Both the position numbers and the translations under genes were made by a program. Shown in pieces: positions 9,401-17,739 of a stretch of 64,000 nt of DNA (the stretch's first letter is position 1; each line of letters opens with the position of its first letter). The notes below the pieces were generated by a model. That model was not told the DNA's origin. It did not search any database and worked only from the letters and a program-made list of their open reading frames with translations. The DNA lies in assembly GCF_010435915.1 (NCBI RefSeq), contig NZ_JAAFZH010000011.1, positions 62,001 through 126,000 on the forward strand, given 5' to 3'. The DNA is from Spirosoma terrae. Its GTDB lineage: Bacteria > Bacteroidota > Bacteroidia > Cytophagales > Spirosomataceae.

Positions 9401-9716
9401 CAACTCTGATTTCTATTTCAACAACTACTACTTCTTTGGCGACGAAGGCCGTATCTACGACGGATCGACTATTCGCCTGCAGGAAGTATCGTTGGGCTAT
9501 CAAATCCCCAAACCATTCCTGAGTAAGCTGAAAATCAAAGGGGCATCGATTTCGCTGTTTGGTAATAATTTGTGGTACAAAGCCTTACATTTTCCGACGG
9601 GTCTGAACTTCGACACGGATAACTTAGGATTGGGCGTCGGTAATGGACTCGGCTTCGAATTCCTGACCGGTCCTAGCACCAAGCGGTTAGGTGGCACGCT
9701 GAAGATCACATTCTAA
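6483..9716 (+). CDS. SusC/RagA-family TonB-linked outer-membrane transporter (system 1)
   Basis: A 1077-residue protein. Signal peptide 1-22 (ending PAWAQ), then a carboxypeptidase-regulatory-like beta domain (about 24-105, TGKVTAAEDGSPIPGASIVLKG), a plug domain (about 110-255, with FVVDGVPF and GRNGVILVTTKNG), then a large beta-barrel ending in the aromatic-terminal KRLGGTLKITF. SusC proteins form the barrel below a SusD lid and import oligomers using TonB energy. It heads a three-gene unit with the SusD-like gene 47 bases downstream and a small lipoprotein. The substrate is not predictable; no glycan-degrading enzyme lies nearby. Paralogous to three other SusC genes in this window. Confidence 0.93.
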   Translation: MMKNLLVSVLLLCSLWVPAWAQDRTITGKVTAAEDGSPIPGASIVLKGTSRGANTDADGNYSIAVSGGAKVLVISFVGTATQEIEIGNRSKIDVKLVSDAKSLQEVVVTAQGIVREKKALGYAVTTLENKSIEDRPQADVGRILQGKIPGVNITATSGVSGTGTSINIRGFSSITGSTQPLFVVDGVPFNSSTNSRGGLTGASGTGFQGGSQSASSRFLDLDPNNIENISVLKGLAATVTYGDQGRNGVILVTTKNGSKKARPTEVTLTQSVFANSAHLPRYQNDYVGGFQQNLGYFFSNFGPTLAEALAYPSQNTNTALTQHPYAFLTNSALRSAMAPYVASLGAYKMQVYPDNVKDFFRTGIISNTSLNLSGGSEKVGYNLSVGYNKEQGYIPDNGLTRLNIGSGIRAQLSKKFSINTSFNYANTDQFSPPLSAGQGNNTLGGFPSVLANVMFTPRQVDLMGWPYESPVDGGTVYFRSGNDIPNPRWILANYKTTGVVNRFFTTTNLTYDIAKDLVLLYKVGLDTYSENQEYKFNKGGVDFVNGFYNTYDVNNTIWDNSLIVSYNKPVSDRFTLSARLGGNMRNDKTRYQYVVSQNQLARNLFRHNNFIDNQAIDGTVEQTRIGVFGEITADINDYLFLNVAARNDWTSTVEVANRQIFYPSGSISFVPTSAFGALQGSSVLNFLKLRAGIGTSAGFPNPYSTRSVLNQNARAWLNASGATVQTHSVDNVLGNPNLKPELHTEVEFGVEGRLLNNRVNFDITAYQRTTRDLITNTPLDASTGYTATTINIGKIQNAGVEISVSGSPIKRGGFSWDVTGVFSRNVPKVLDLGGTLQEVQVSGFGGSLGNYAIVGQPFNVIKGTGYRRNDQGQYLIDGQGYLIQTTSPVILGNPNPAFTSSLINEFNYKGFSLSFMLAYRHGGAMYSTTAGALLGRGLVNTDNGRDGGIDRQQTLIIPGVKNSDGTPNDIQITNSDFYFNNYYFFGDEGRIYDGSTIRLQEVSLGYQIPKPFLSKLKIKGASISLFGNNLWYKALHFPTGLNFDTDNLGLGVGNGLGFEFLTGPSTKRLGGTLKITF

Positions 9717-9763
9717 CCAGAAGACAGAGGTAGATACACAATCATTTTTCAAATCTGTTTCCA

Positions 9764-11410
9764 ATGATTAAGAAACTAAGCACACTTGTATTAATGCTGT
9801 GTGTGGTCGTTGTTAGTTCCTGTAAGCTGGATTTGCTCGACAATCCAAATGCAGTAACGGCCAATAACACAGATATTAACTACCTGCTCAATTCCGTTGA
9901 GTTGGGTTATAAGGATCACTTTAACCAGATGAGCGATCCTGGTATGCGGCTGACCCGTATGCTGAACCAGGGAGCGGCCATTTATGACAATGCCGTTTCG
10001 CCCGGTAACTTCGATGGAGCCTGGAATACGGCTTATGCAGGTCTGATGACCGACGTAAAAACACTGATTCCGCTGGCCGAGTCAGGCGAGCTATTTGTTC
10101 ATGCGGGTATTGCGCGGACGCTACGTGCATCGGCACTGCTTAATCTGGTTGATGCCTTTGGCGATGTTCCATACACACAGGCTATTGATCCGGCTAATTT
10201 TAATCCAGGTACCGACACGGGTGAAAGTATTTATACGGTTGCGCTGGCCGAGCTGGATAAAGCCATCGCGAATTTCGGTGCTACGTCGAAAGCGGGTGCT
10301 ACCGGCGATCTGATCTATAACGGCAATACCGATAACTGGATACGAGCCGCCAATTCGTTGAAACTGAAGGCCTATCTGAACCGTCGATTGGTAGATAAAG
10401 CCGGGTCAACATCAGCGATTAACGCGCTGATTGCCGGTGGTAAACTGGTATCTGCCGCTACGCAGAACTTTACGTTCAAATTCGGATCGAACCTGACCAA
10501 TCCCGATACGCGTCATCCGCGCTACGCTGGTCAATATTCCCCAACGGGCGGTGGCGACTATCAGTCCAACTCGTATATGGGTACGTTGTATTCGTCGAAA
10601 GGATTTCCAGACCCACGTATTCGTTTCTATTTCTATCGTCAGACGGTTCGGAATCCAACCGACGTGAACGTATTACGTTGCATTACCGTAGCCAAGCCTG
10701 CTCACTACACGGATGCTGACGTGTTCTGTTTACCAACGAGCATTGGTTACTGGGGCCGCGACCACCTAAGCAACGAAGGTATTCCACCCGATGGTTTATT
10801 AAGAACGGCGTGGGGCGTTTATCCGGCTGGTGGTTTGTACGACAATGACGCTGGTGTACCTGTATCGCTGGGGGCTGGTGCTGGCGGAGTGGGCATCCAT
10901 CCGATCATGATGCGATCATTTGTTGATTTCATGCTGGCTGAATCGGCGTTGACACTGGGTACAACCGGTACGGCAAAAGACTTACTGAAATCGGCGATTG
11001 AAAAATCGATGGCCGACGTACGGGCACAGGCATTGGGTACCATCGAGAGCGCTAAAATCAGTACGTTCGAAGCCTCTAAAAATTACGTATGGGCCGACGA
11101 GGTCGCTAAATACGTCACCAAAGTACTGGCTGACTACGATGCTGCTACGTCCGACGATGCCAGACTGAACATTATTGCCAAGGAATACTGGCTGGCTCTG
11201 TACGGCAATGGGATTGAATCGTATAACCTGTATCGCCGTACCGGAAAACCCTCGAATCAACAGCCTGCGCTCGATGCTAATCCTGGAAATTTCCCGCGTA
11301 CGTACTATTATCCTGCAACCTACATTACGCGTAATTCGAAGGCTAAGCAAAAGTCAAATCTAACGACGCCAGTTTTCTGGGATAACAATCCTGCCGGGCT
11401 ATTAAAATAG
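9764..11410 (+). CDS. SusD/RagB-family outer-membrane lipoprotein (system 1)
   Basis: A 548-residue lipoprotein with lipobox VVVSSC, Cys20 being lipidated. The sequence fits the SusD-like group with a pattern of TPR-like helices (for example ARTLRASALLNLVDAFGDVPYTQA and DNWIRAANSLKLKAYL) and the C-terminal IIAKEYWLALYGNGIESYNLYRRTG characteristic of nutrient-binding SusD/RagB relatives. It acts at the cell surface as the ligand-binding lid of the SusC barrel encoded immediately upstream. The gene end, LTTPVFWDNNPAGLLK, is also typical of this group. Ligand unknown. Confidence 0.92.
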   Translation: MIKKLSTLVLMLCVVVVSSCKLDLLDNPNAVTANNTDINYLLNSVELGYKDHFNQMSDPGMRLTRMLNQGAAIYDNAVSPGNFDGAWNTAYAGLMTDVKTLIPLAESGELFVHAGIARTLRASALLNLVDAFGDVPYTQAIDPANFNPGTDTGESIYTVALAELDKAIANFGATSKAGATGDLIYNGNTDNWIRAANSLKLKAYLNRRLVDKAGSTSAINALIAGGKLVSAATQNFTFKFGSNLTNPDTRHPRYAGQYSPTGGGDYQSNSYMGTLYSSKGFPDPRIRFYFYRQTVRNPTDVNVLRCITVAKPAHYTDADVFCLPTSIGYWGRDHLSNEGIPPDGLLRTAWGVYPAGGLYDNDAGVPVSLGAGAGGVGIHPIMMRSFVDFMLAESALTLGTTGTAKDLLKSAIEKSMADVRAQALGTIESAKISTFEASKNYVWADEVAKYVTKVLADYDAATSDDARLNIIAKEYWLALYGNGIESYNLYRRTGKPSNQQPALDANPGNFPRTYYYPATYITRNSKAKQKSNLTTPVFWDNNPAGLLK

Positions 11411-11456
11411 GCCAACGCTATTTCGTAGAAACATGAACTATTTCAACATACAATTC

Positions 11457-12026
11457 ATGATAAAAAATTGCTTATTTCTTGCCTTGATGAGCGTACTCGC
11501 CATGGCATGTAAAACCGATATGATCGAGCGGATCAAAGAATCGGAAATGGACAATGGAGGATTTGTACGTACCGTTTCGCCTTATCCGGTTGGTAATACT
11601 ACGTTTAGTGTTAGCAAGGCCAATATGAGCGGCACCAAAATGGAGTTTGTAGCCGAAGCCGTTACGACTAATTACGGTGCTTTATTGGCATCGTATGATC
11701 TGACCATCAAATTCGTGGACGCGACTCCGGCAAATGGAACAACTCCGTCGACGGTGGTAACCCTGAAGTCGATTCCGGCTTCTTCGTTCGCGAAAGATGC
11801 GACAACCGGCTATCCACGGGCTACGATCTCTGTTACGGGGGCAGAAGCCTTGACGGCTACCAAGCTGACAGCTGCCGATATTGCCAGTGGGGATCGTTTT
11901 GAAATAAACGGCACGATGAAGTTAACGAACGGAAAATCATTCTCGGCGGCTAATACGGGAGCCAATATTACAGGCGGGGCGTATTATAGTTCGCCGTTCT
12001 TCTATCGGCTGAACGTAGTGAATTAG
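11457..12026 (+). CDS. accessory lipoprotein of SusCD system 1, unknown function
   Basis: A 189-residue protein with a lipoprotein signal (MIKNCLFLALMSVLAMAC, Cys18). The earlier in-frame ATG at 11433 would put eight extra residues before the signal, so 11457 is preferred. The mature part is rich in Thr, Ser, Ala and beta-type patterns, with no recognised domain. It begins 46 bases after the SusD gene and ends at a strong terminator, so it is the last gene of the SusCD unit. Lipoproteins in this third position often bind substrate on the cell surface; that role here is inference only. Confidence 0.7.
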   Translation: MIKNCLFLALMSVLAMACKTDMIERIKESEMDNGGFVRTVSPYPVGNTTFSVSKANMSGTKMEFVAEAVTTNYGALLASYDLTIKFVDATPANGTTPSTVVTLKSIPASSFAKDATTGYPRATISVTGAEALTATKLTAADIASGDRFEINGTMKLTNGKSFSAANTGANITGGAYYSSPFFYRLNVVN

Positions 12027-12063
12027 CGATAATCCATTCCGGAGACGTACAGATTACCTTGTT

Positions 12064-12102
12064 AAAAGCAAGCCTTCCCAACTGGGGAGGCTTGCTTTTT
12101 TT
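12064..12102 (+). terminator. rho-independent terminator after SusCD system 1
   Basis: A 16-bp stem (12064-12079 with 12084-12099, one G-T pair), loop AACT, followed by a run of T. It closes the three-gene unit. Confidence 0.9.
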
Positions 12103-12403
12103 GTATGTACTGATACGTAATAGTGTACACAATAGTACGACGTTATAGCGAGTAGGTTGTAGATGGTAATTAAGTATAAATACTTAAGTATATGGTGCTA
12201 TTTTAATGAACTTTTAATAGGTTTTTTTTGCACCATATACTTTAATGGAATTTTAATTATCAGAATAATATTTTACAAGATTTCTATTGGATAAAATTTA
12301 TAATTATGCAAATCCGATATTGATGATATATTGTACTGTCTGTTTGCGGTACTTAGATTTGCCGGAAAACAGCTCGTTTTTTTAACCTATAACTAAAAAC
12401 TGT
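12103..12403 (+). promoter_or_regulatory. AT-rich promoter region of the second SusC gene
   Basis: About 300 bases with no gene. It holds a 13-bp perfect inverted repeat with widely spaced arms (12186-12198 and 12230-12242, 31 bases apart; core GTATATGGTGC) and, further down, TCTGTTTG at 12339-12346, one mismatch from the TANNTTTG -7 consensus, about 58 bases before the SusC start. The repeat lies about 100 bases upstream of that promoter and could be a regulator site. Confidence 0.5.
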
Positions 12404-15400
12404 ATGAGGAAAATTCTCTGTTTGGGCTTACTCTTAGTATGCTCAATTTGGACAGCTGCCTGGGCTCAGGAGCGTAGAATTGTCGGCAAGATAACGTCGG
12501 CCGATGATGGGTCTCCCTTACCCGGTGTATCTGTTGTCCTGAAAGGAATTAATAGAGGTACATCAACCGATGCAGAAGGAACGTATTCGATTGCTGTTCC
12601 TGCGGGCAAAGGTGCTGTGTTGGTATTTAGCTTCGTTGGTTTTAGAACCCAGGAGATACCCGTCGGCAACCAGAGTGAATTAAATATTAGCATGGCGTCG
12701 GACTCCCGCATCCTGACCGAAGTAGTGGTAACAGGAACCGGAGTTGAAACCAGTAAGGCTAAGCTAGGTATGGCGGTTGAAAGTATTACTGCCAAAAATC
12801 TGCCCCAGGCTCCATCGGCTTCGATTGACCAGGCGTTGGTTGGTAAAATTGCCGGTGCTCAGATTTCGAGTATTAGTGGAAATCCTGGCGATCCCGTCAA
12901 TATTGTTTTACGAGGCATTAATACGGTACAGAATGGCACGCGGCCACTGATTATGGTCGATGGGGTTCAGGTGGCGGCTACGGATATTAACTCACTGGAT
13001 CTGACCAACGTTGATCGGGTAGAAGTGGTACAGGGAGCTGCATCGGCCTCTCTCTACGGCGCACAGGGCGCTAATGGCGTAATCCAGATTTTTACCAAGC
13101 GTGGTAAAAAAGGAAAAGCCCAGATTAATTTCTCTGCCAGCTATGCCGAGAATCAGTTTTTGAACATAGGTAATGTACACAAAGCCGAATTGCACCCGTA
13201 TCTGACTGACGCCACTGGCAATCTGACTGATAGCAAAGGAAACGTTATTGCCATCGATCAGTACGGTAGCCTGCCCGATATTTCGTATCAATATGGAGGG
13301 GCAACTCGCTACGCCATTCAGGATATTCGGAATAACGCCAACAAGCCTTACGTTGGTAACCTGAAATATTACGACCATTTCAAGCAGGTTTTTCAAACGG
13401 GAAGCACCACGAATGCGTCGCTTAATTTATCGGGTGCTGGCGAAAAAAGTGATTATAACATTGCTATCGCCAACAACCATACCGTTACGGCTATTCTGAA
13501 AAATGGCTATCTCGATCGGACGAACGTATCGGTCAATTTAGGTTTTGAGCTTGCCAAAGGATTAACCATCCGGTCGGCTACGCAATTAATCTACACCAAA
13601 AATACGATGAAGCCAGGTCTGGGAGGCCCCGGCGGAACGTACTTCGGTCTGGGCAACAGTGCCGGTTCTATAGGCAACGTATACGGCTTTCTGAATACGT
13701 CGCCTTTCTTTGATTTGACCTACAAAACGGCAGATGGGAATTCACCTTATTATCAGCGGGCAAACTTCGTTAGTATCAATGCCGCCAATCCATTCTATCG
13801 TCAGCAGTACACAGACGGACTGGATAATAAAGTCGAGATCGTGCAGAGTATAGCTGCCGATTATAAACTCAACAAGTTTCTGGATGTTAACGTCAATTAC
13901 GGCGTGAATGCCCGGATCGAAAATGCACGCTGGACGTACTATAACCAGTCGCAGAATATTACTAGCAACCAGTACAATGTCTGGGCCAGTAACTATGGTC
14001 AGGACAATACGGGAGAAATTGACAATTACCAGTACAACAATACCAATCAGAATCTGCTGGCAACGGTTAATTTTAAAACAGATTTTCAGAAGGATTTTGG
14101 CTGGAATTTACCCATTCAGACTAACACACTGGCTCGATTCGACTATCGCAACCAGCAGTATAAGGAAATCGATACGTATGGAACGGGTATTGGGCTAGCT
14201 CCGCCATTCAGCATCCTGGCCGCTAATAATAAAAGCGTAGTCCTGGACTATCGGCAACCATTCATTACGTATGGCTATCTGATCGATCAGAAGGTAGACA
14301 TCGGTGATTTTGGGGGCTTCGTAGCTGGTTTCCGTAGTGACTGGTCGTCGGCATTCGGTGGTGGTTCCAAACCGTTCACCTTCCCCCACGCCAGTGCATA
14401 TATCAACCCACTGTCGCTTTTCAAATCGTCTGGCCTGCAGAACTATCTGCCTTATCTGAAAGTTCGGGCGGCTTACGGGCAGGCTGGTATTCAACCTGGG
14501 CCGTTTAACCGTTTCCCTGTACTGGACAACAATAGTATTGGAGCCTTCCAGACGTACAGTGTTCAGCAAACGAGCAACAACCCTAATCTTAATGTAGAAG
14601 TCTCGACGGAAACGGAAGTTGGGATAGACTTTGGGCTCAATCTGGGCAGTCGGAGCTGGTTCCGGACCATCAATGGCGGCTTTACGTACTGGACCCGTAA
14701 AACCGATGGGGCTATTTATCAGGCACCAGTGGCCCCGTCGACGGGATCAACCAATCTGTTGACGAATGCCATTGGCATGGGATCGAATGGCTATCAGTTC
14801 TCACTGGATATTCCCGTGTTGACTTCGCGGGCTCTGAAATGGGACCTTGGCGTTCGGTTCGGACACCAGATATCGAAAGTCACGTCGATCTCGGGCGGAG
14901 CGGATATTGTGTTGACATCAGCTGCCGGTAGTACGGCGCTGGTACTGACACCTGGTCAGCCGATCGGGCAGATTTACGGGTACAAAGCGATGACCAGCCT
15001 TGACTATAAAAACCAGGAGGGACAGCGCTACATTCAGGCCAGCGACGAAGGCAACTATACAATTGTAGATGGGCGGGTTGTTGATAAACGCACCTACCAG
15101 ATTCAGTTTACGGATGAAACCTATCCATTGATGAACCCGAACCCAAAGTTCAATATGTCGTTTACCAATGGTTTCACCTTTAAAGACTTCCTGACGCTTA
15201 ACTTCCAGTTCGACTGGGTGTATGGTAATAAGTTGTACAACCAGACGAAGGAATGGATGTATCGGGATGGCATCAGTGGCGACTTCAGCAAATCGGTGAA
15301 CATCGCCGGCAACACCGGAGCCTATTCCGCTTACTGGTCCAGTGCTTACTATGGTTTGTGGGGCAGTCTGCGCGGGGCGGGTAACAACGCAACGAAAGAT

Positions 15401-15661
15401 TTTTTCGTAGAAGATGCCTCGTTCCTCCGCTTACGTAACATTTCCATTGGGCTTGATCTGGCAAAAGTGTTTAAAGTGCCGGTTCTGAATCGGGCGCAAC
15501 TGGTGCTAACTGGCCGAAACCTACTGACCGTTACCAAATATTCGGGCTTCGATCCTGAGATTTCGTCAGGGCAGGCTGGTTCGGCGTTCGACCGGGGCGT
15601 TGATCACAGTACCTTACCGAACCTCAAATCCTACCAGATCGGTATCAACATTGGGCTCTAA
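12404..15661 (+). CDS. SusC/RagA-family TonB-linked outer-membrane transporter (system 2)
   Basis: A 1085-residue SusC paralogue. Signal peptide 1-22 (WTAAWAQ), carboxypeptidase-regulatory-like domain about 24-108 (VGKITSADDGSPLPGVSVVLKG), plug about 112-240 (IMVDGVQV, GANGVIQIFTKRGKKGK), and barrel to the C-terminus. Its signal and first domain closely resemble the system 1 SusC, which suggests the two units arose by an old duplication, but the barrels differ, so they probably import different ligands. A SusD gene follows 28 bases downstream. Ligand unknown. Confidence 0.93.
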   Translation: MRKILCLGLLLVCSIWTAAWAQERRIVGKITSADDGSPLPGVSVVLKGINRGTSTDAEGTYSIAVPAGKGAVLVFSFVGFRTQEIPVGNQSELNISMASDSRILTEVVVTGTGVETSKAKLGMAVESITAKNLPQAPSASIDQALVGKIAGAQISSISGNPGDPVNIVLRGINTVQNGTRPLIMVDGVQVAATDINSLDLTNVDRVEVVQGAASASLYGAQGANGVIQIFTKRGKKGKAQINFSASYAENQFLNIGNVHKAELHPYLTDATGNLTDSKGNVIAIDQYGSLPDISYQYGGATRYAIQDIRNNANKPYVGNLKYYDHFKQVFQTGSTTNASLNLSGAGEKSDYNIAIANNHTVTAILKNGYLDRTNVSVNLGFELAKGLTIRSATQLIYTKNTMKPGLGGPGGTYFGLGNSAGSIGNVYGFLNTSPFFDLTYKTADGNSPYYQRANFVSINAANPFYRQQYTDGLDNKVEIVQSIAADYKLNKFLDVNVNYGVNARIENARWTYYNQSQNITSNQYNVWASNYGQDNTGEIDNYQYNNTNQNLLATVNFKTDFQKDFGWNLPIQTNTLARFDYRNQQYKEIDTYGTGIGLAPPFSILAANNKSVVLDYRQPFITYGYLIDQKVDIGDFGGFVAGFRSDWSSAFGGGSKPFTFPHASAYINPLSLFKSSGLQNYLPYLKVRAAYGQAGIQPGPFNRFPVLDNNSIGAFQTYSVQQTSNNPNLNVEVSTETEVGIDFGLNLGSRSWFRTINGGFTYWTRKTDGAIYQAPVAPSTGSTNLLTNAIGMGSNGYQFSLDIPVLTSRALKWDLGVRFGHQISKVTSISGGADIVLTSAAGSTALVLTPGQPIGQIYGYKAMTSLDYKNQEGQRYIQASDEGNYTIVDGRVVDKRTYQIQFTDETYPLMNPNPKFNMSFTNGFTFKDFLTLNFQFDWVYGNKLYNQTKEWMYRDGISGDFSKSVNIAGNTGAYSAYWSSAYYGLWGSLRGAGNNATKDFFVEDASFLRLRNISIGLDLAKVFKVPVLNRAQLVLTGRNLLTVTKYSGFDPEISSGQAGSAFDRGVDHSTLPNLKSYQIGINIGL

Positions 15662-15689
15662 CCATTCTTCATTCTTCAAGGAAAATACG

Positions 15690-17372
15690 ATGAAACGTAA
15701 TATATTTTTTAGTACGATGGCCATTACAGCTGCTCTGTTGCTGGGAGCAGGCTGTAAAAGCCAATTGGATGTAGGTAACCCTAACGCACCCACTCTCGGC
15801 GGAAACGTCAACACCGAAATGGGCCTGATCGCCTTTGCGCAGGGGGGCGTTTTTGAAAACGGATTTGCCGCCAATGGAGCCGATAACTGGTTAGGCGACA
15901 GTTATTTCTCGTTGCCGTTGGGTTATCATGAAGTTATGGCCGATCACGTATCGGCGCAGGCATCCAACAATCAGGTCAGTACAATGGGGGTACCCGACTA
16001 TGTATTGCTGGACGACGGATCGAAACGGACCAATACGTCACCGCAGGTAGGTATTATTCGTACCTATAATACCCGGTCGGCTACGGGAGCGGGAAATAAC
16101 GCCATCTATTATCAGTGGACCAACATGTATGCCCTGAACAATGCGATGAATATCGTATTGAGTAAAGTAGATGGCTTAACCTATAGTGGCGATGCGGCTT
16201 CCAAGAAAAACACCATGAAAGCCTGGGCGTATTTCTGGAAGGGATTTGCCTATGCGTCGATTGGCTCCATGTATATCTCTGGTCTGATTATCGACACGCC
16301 AGGTGCTACCAACAATAGTTATGTACCAAGCAGTTCAATAATTGCGGAGTCGAACAAGAACTATAATGCTGCCATTACGGCACTTAAAGCCGTTACGTCG
16401 GCCAGCGACTATAGTTCTATGTTGGGACAACTGATTCCGGCACCTAGCAGAGTAGGGCTGGGTCAGGTCCCCACAACGGATATGTGGCTTCGGAATATCA
16501 ATACGTTGCTGGCGCGGAATATTGTGGCTCCTAAACTGGCGCCATTCATAAACGGTAATCTGAATGCTACCATTTCCAAGTCATCGACAACTGCTCTGAT
16601 TACGGCCGACTGGCAGCAGGTATCGACGCTGACCACCAATGGAGTGAAACAGGGCGATTACGTATTTACGGCCCGGTCGGCGGCTGTAAACTATATTTTC
16701 TCGCCATCGGGCGGTACGGTGGGCGCACTGACTGTGGGTAAAAACGCCAATACTACGTATAAGATTACCGAACGGTTTATTCAAAACTTCAATACGGGTG
16801 ATGCACGTCTTACAGCGAACTTTACGCTAAGTAGCCCGCTGTATGGCGACGATTATATCTACTCATCCCGTTACGATATGGTCGATGGATCGACGGTTGC
16901 TGCGGGTGTCGAGAAGTTTGGCTCCAAAGTGGCCGGTTCGTATGAATTGATCATTGCGGGTAGCTACGAAGAAAATGCTCTGCTACAAGCCGAGGCTAAT
17001 ATCCGTCAAGGCAATACGGAAGCTGCTTTAACACTGATTGACGCGGTGCGTACGTATCAGGGAGCGGGCGTAGCTAAAGTAGCTGGTAAAGGACTGTCGG
17101 CGGCACAAGCCATGACTGAGCTGACCAAAGAAAGTCGGGTATCTCTATTCAATCGCGGGTTGAACTACTATAACGCACGCCGGTGGGGATGGACGTATGA
17201 CGTTTCCAAAGGCGGTGGTAGCTATGGTAACGTAGTCGTGGATCGTACCGGAAAGATTTATACGAACGCGACAATCAGCTATAACTTCATGGATTTCTGG
17301 GACGTACCGGCCGATGAGTCTGTGTTGAACCCGACTGCGGCTGATGGGGTGGTTAAGAACCCTAATTTTTAA
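15690..17372 (+). CDS. SusD/RagB-family outer-membrane lipoprotein (system 2)
   Basis: A 560-residue lipoprotein starting MKRNIFFSTMAITAALLLGAGC, Cys22 being the lipidation site. An upstream in-frame start at 15600 overlaps the SusC gene and would bury the signal, so the ATG at 15690 is chosen. The helical N-terminal half and the late segment LTKESRVSLFNRGLNYYNARRWGWTYD fit the SusD fold. It is the surface lid partner of the SusC just upstream. The unit ends with a terminator 27 bases downstream, with no third gene. Confidence 0.9.
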   Translation: MKRNIFFSTMAITAALLLGAGCKSQLDVGNPNAPTLGGNVNTEMGLIAFAQGGVFENGFAANGADNWLGDSYFSLPLGYHEVMADHVSAQASNNQVSTMGVPDYVLLDDGSKRTNTSPQVGIIRTYNTRSATGAGNNAIYYQWTNMYALNNAMNIVLSKVDGLTYSGDAASKKNTMKAWAYFWKGFAYASIGSMYISGLIIDTPGATNNSYVPSSSIIAESNKNYNAAITALKAVTSASDYSSMLGQLIPAPSRVGLGQVPTTDMWLRNINTLLARNIVAPKLAPFINGNLNATISKSSTTALITADWQQVSTLTTNGVKQGDYVFTARSAAVNYIFSPSGGTVGALTVGKNANTTYKITERFIQNFNTGDARLTANFTLSSPLYGDDYIYSSRYDMVDGSTVAAGVEKFGSKVAGSYELIIAGSYEENALLQAEANIRQGNTEAALTLIDAVRTYQGAGVAKVAGKGLSAAQAMTELTKESRVSLFNRGLNYYNARRWGWTYDVSKGGGSYGNVVVDRTGKIYTNATISYNFMDFWDVPADESVLNPTAADGVVKNPNF

Positions 17373-17399
17373 CCAATATTAGATAGACCAATAGATCAG

Positions 17400-17425
17400 G
17401 AAGGCTCATCTGCGGATGGGCCTTC
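17400..17425 (+). terminator. terminator-like hairpin after SusCD system 2
   Basis: An 11-bp stem, GAAGGCTCATC with GATGGGCCTTC (one G-T pair), and a TGCG loop. The following T-tract is weak (TCTGTTT), so termination may be partial. Confidence 0.7.
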
Positions 17426-17739
17426 TCTGTTTATAAGTAACCGTATAGTGTTAATCGTTGGCTTTAAATAGAATCGTTAGTCACTAAAAACGTACTGGGC
17501 AAGTGATGACCAATATACCTACAAACTCGTAAAATAGGGGCGTAACGTCAGTCAGTTACCATCGTTCCTATATTTTGATAAAAAAGCGAATGGTATATAA
17601 TTTGTTAACCCATAGATTTATACGACGGAAGTAATTTTTTCGTTAAAAGCGGTAGCATCCTGCTGGATTTTCAGTACATTGTTTGGCTGACGAAAGGAGT
17701 TCGAACCTTAAAAGATTTTGCCTGGATTATAATCTATAC
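17426..17739. other. intergenic region before SusCD system 3
   Basis: About 310 bases without a gene. It is moderately AT-rich; a TATAATTTG sequence near 17595 resembles a Bacteroidota -7 element imperfectly. I see no convincing operator, repeat or RNA here. Confidence 0.5.

Noticed and set aside
9021..9503. 160-codon open frame on the minus strand
   Set aside because: Lies wholly inside the SusC gene of system 1 in antisense; no start context or protein-like composition.
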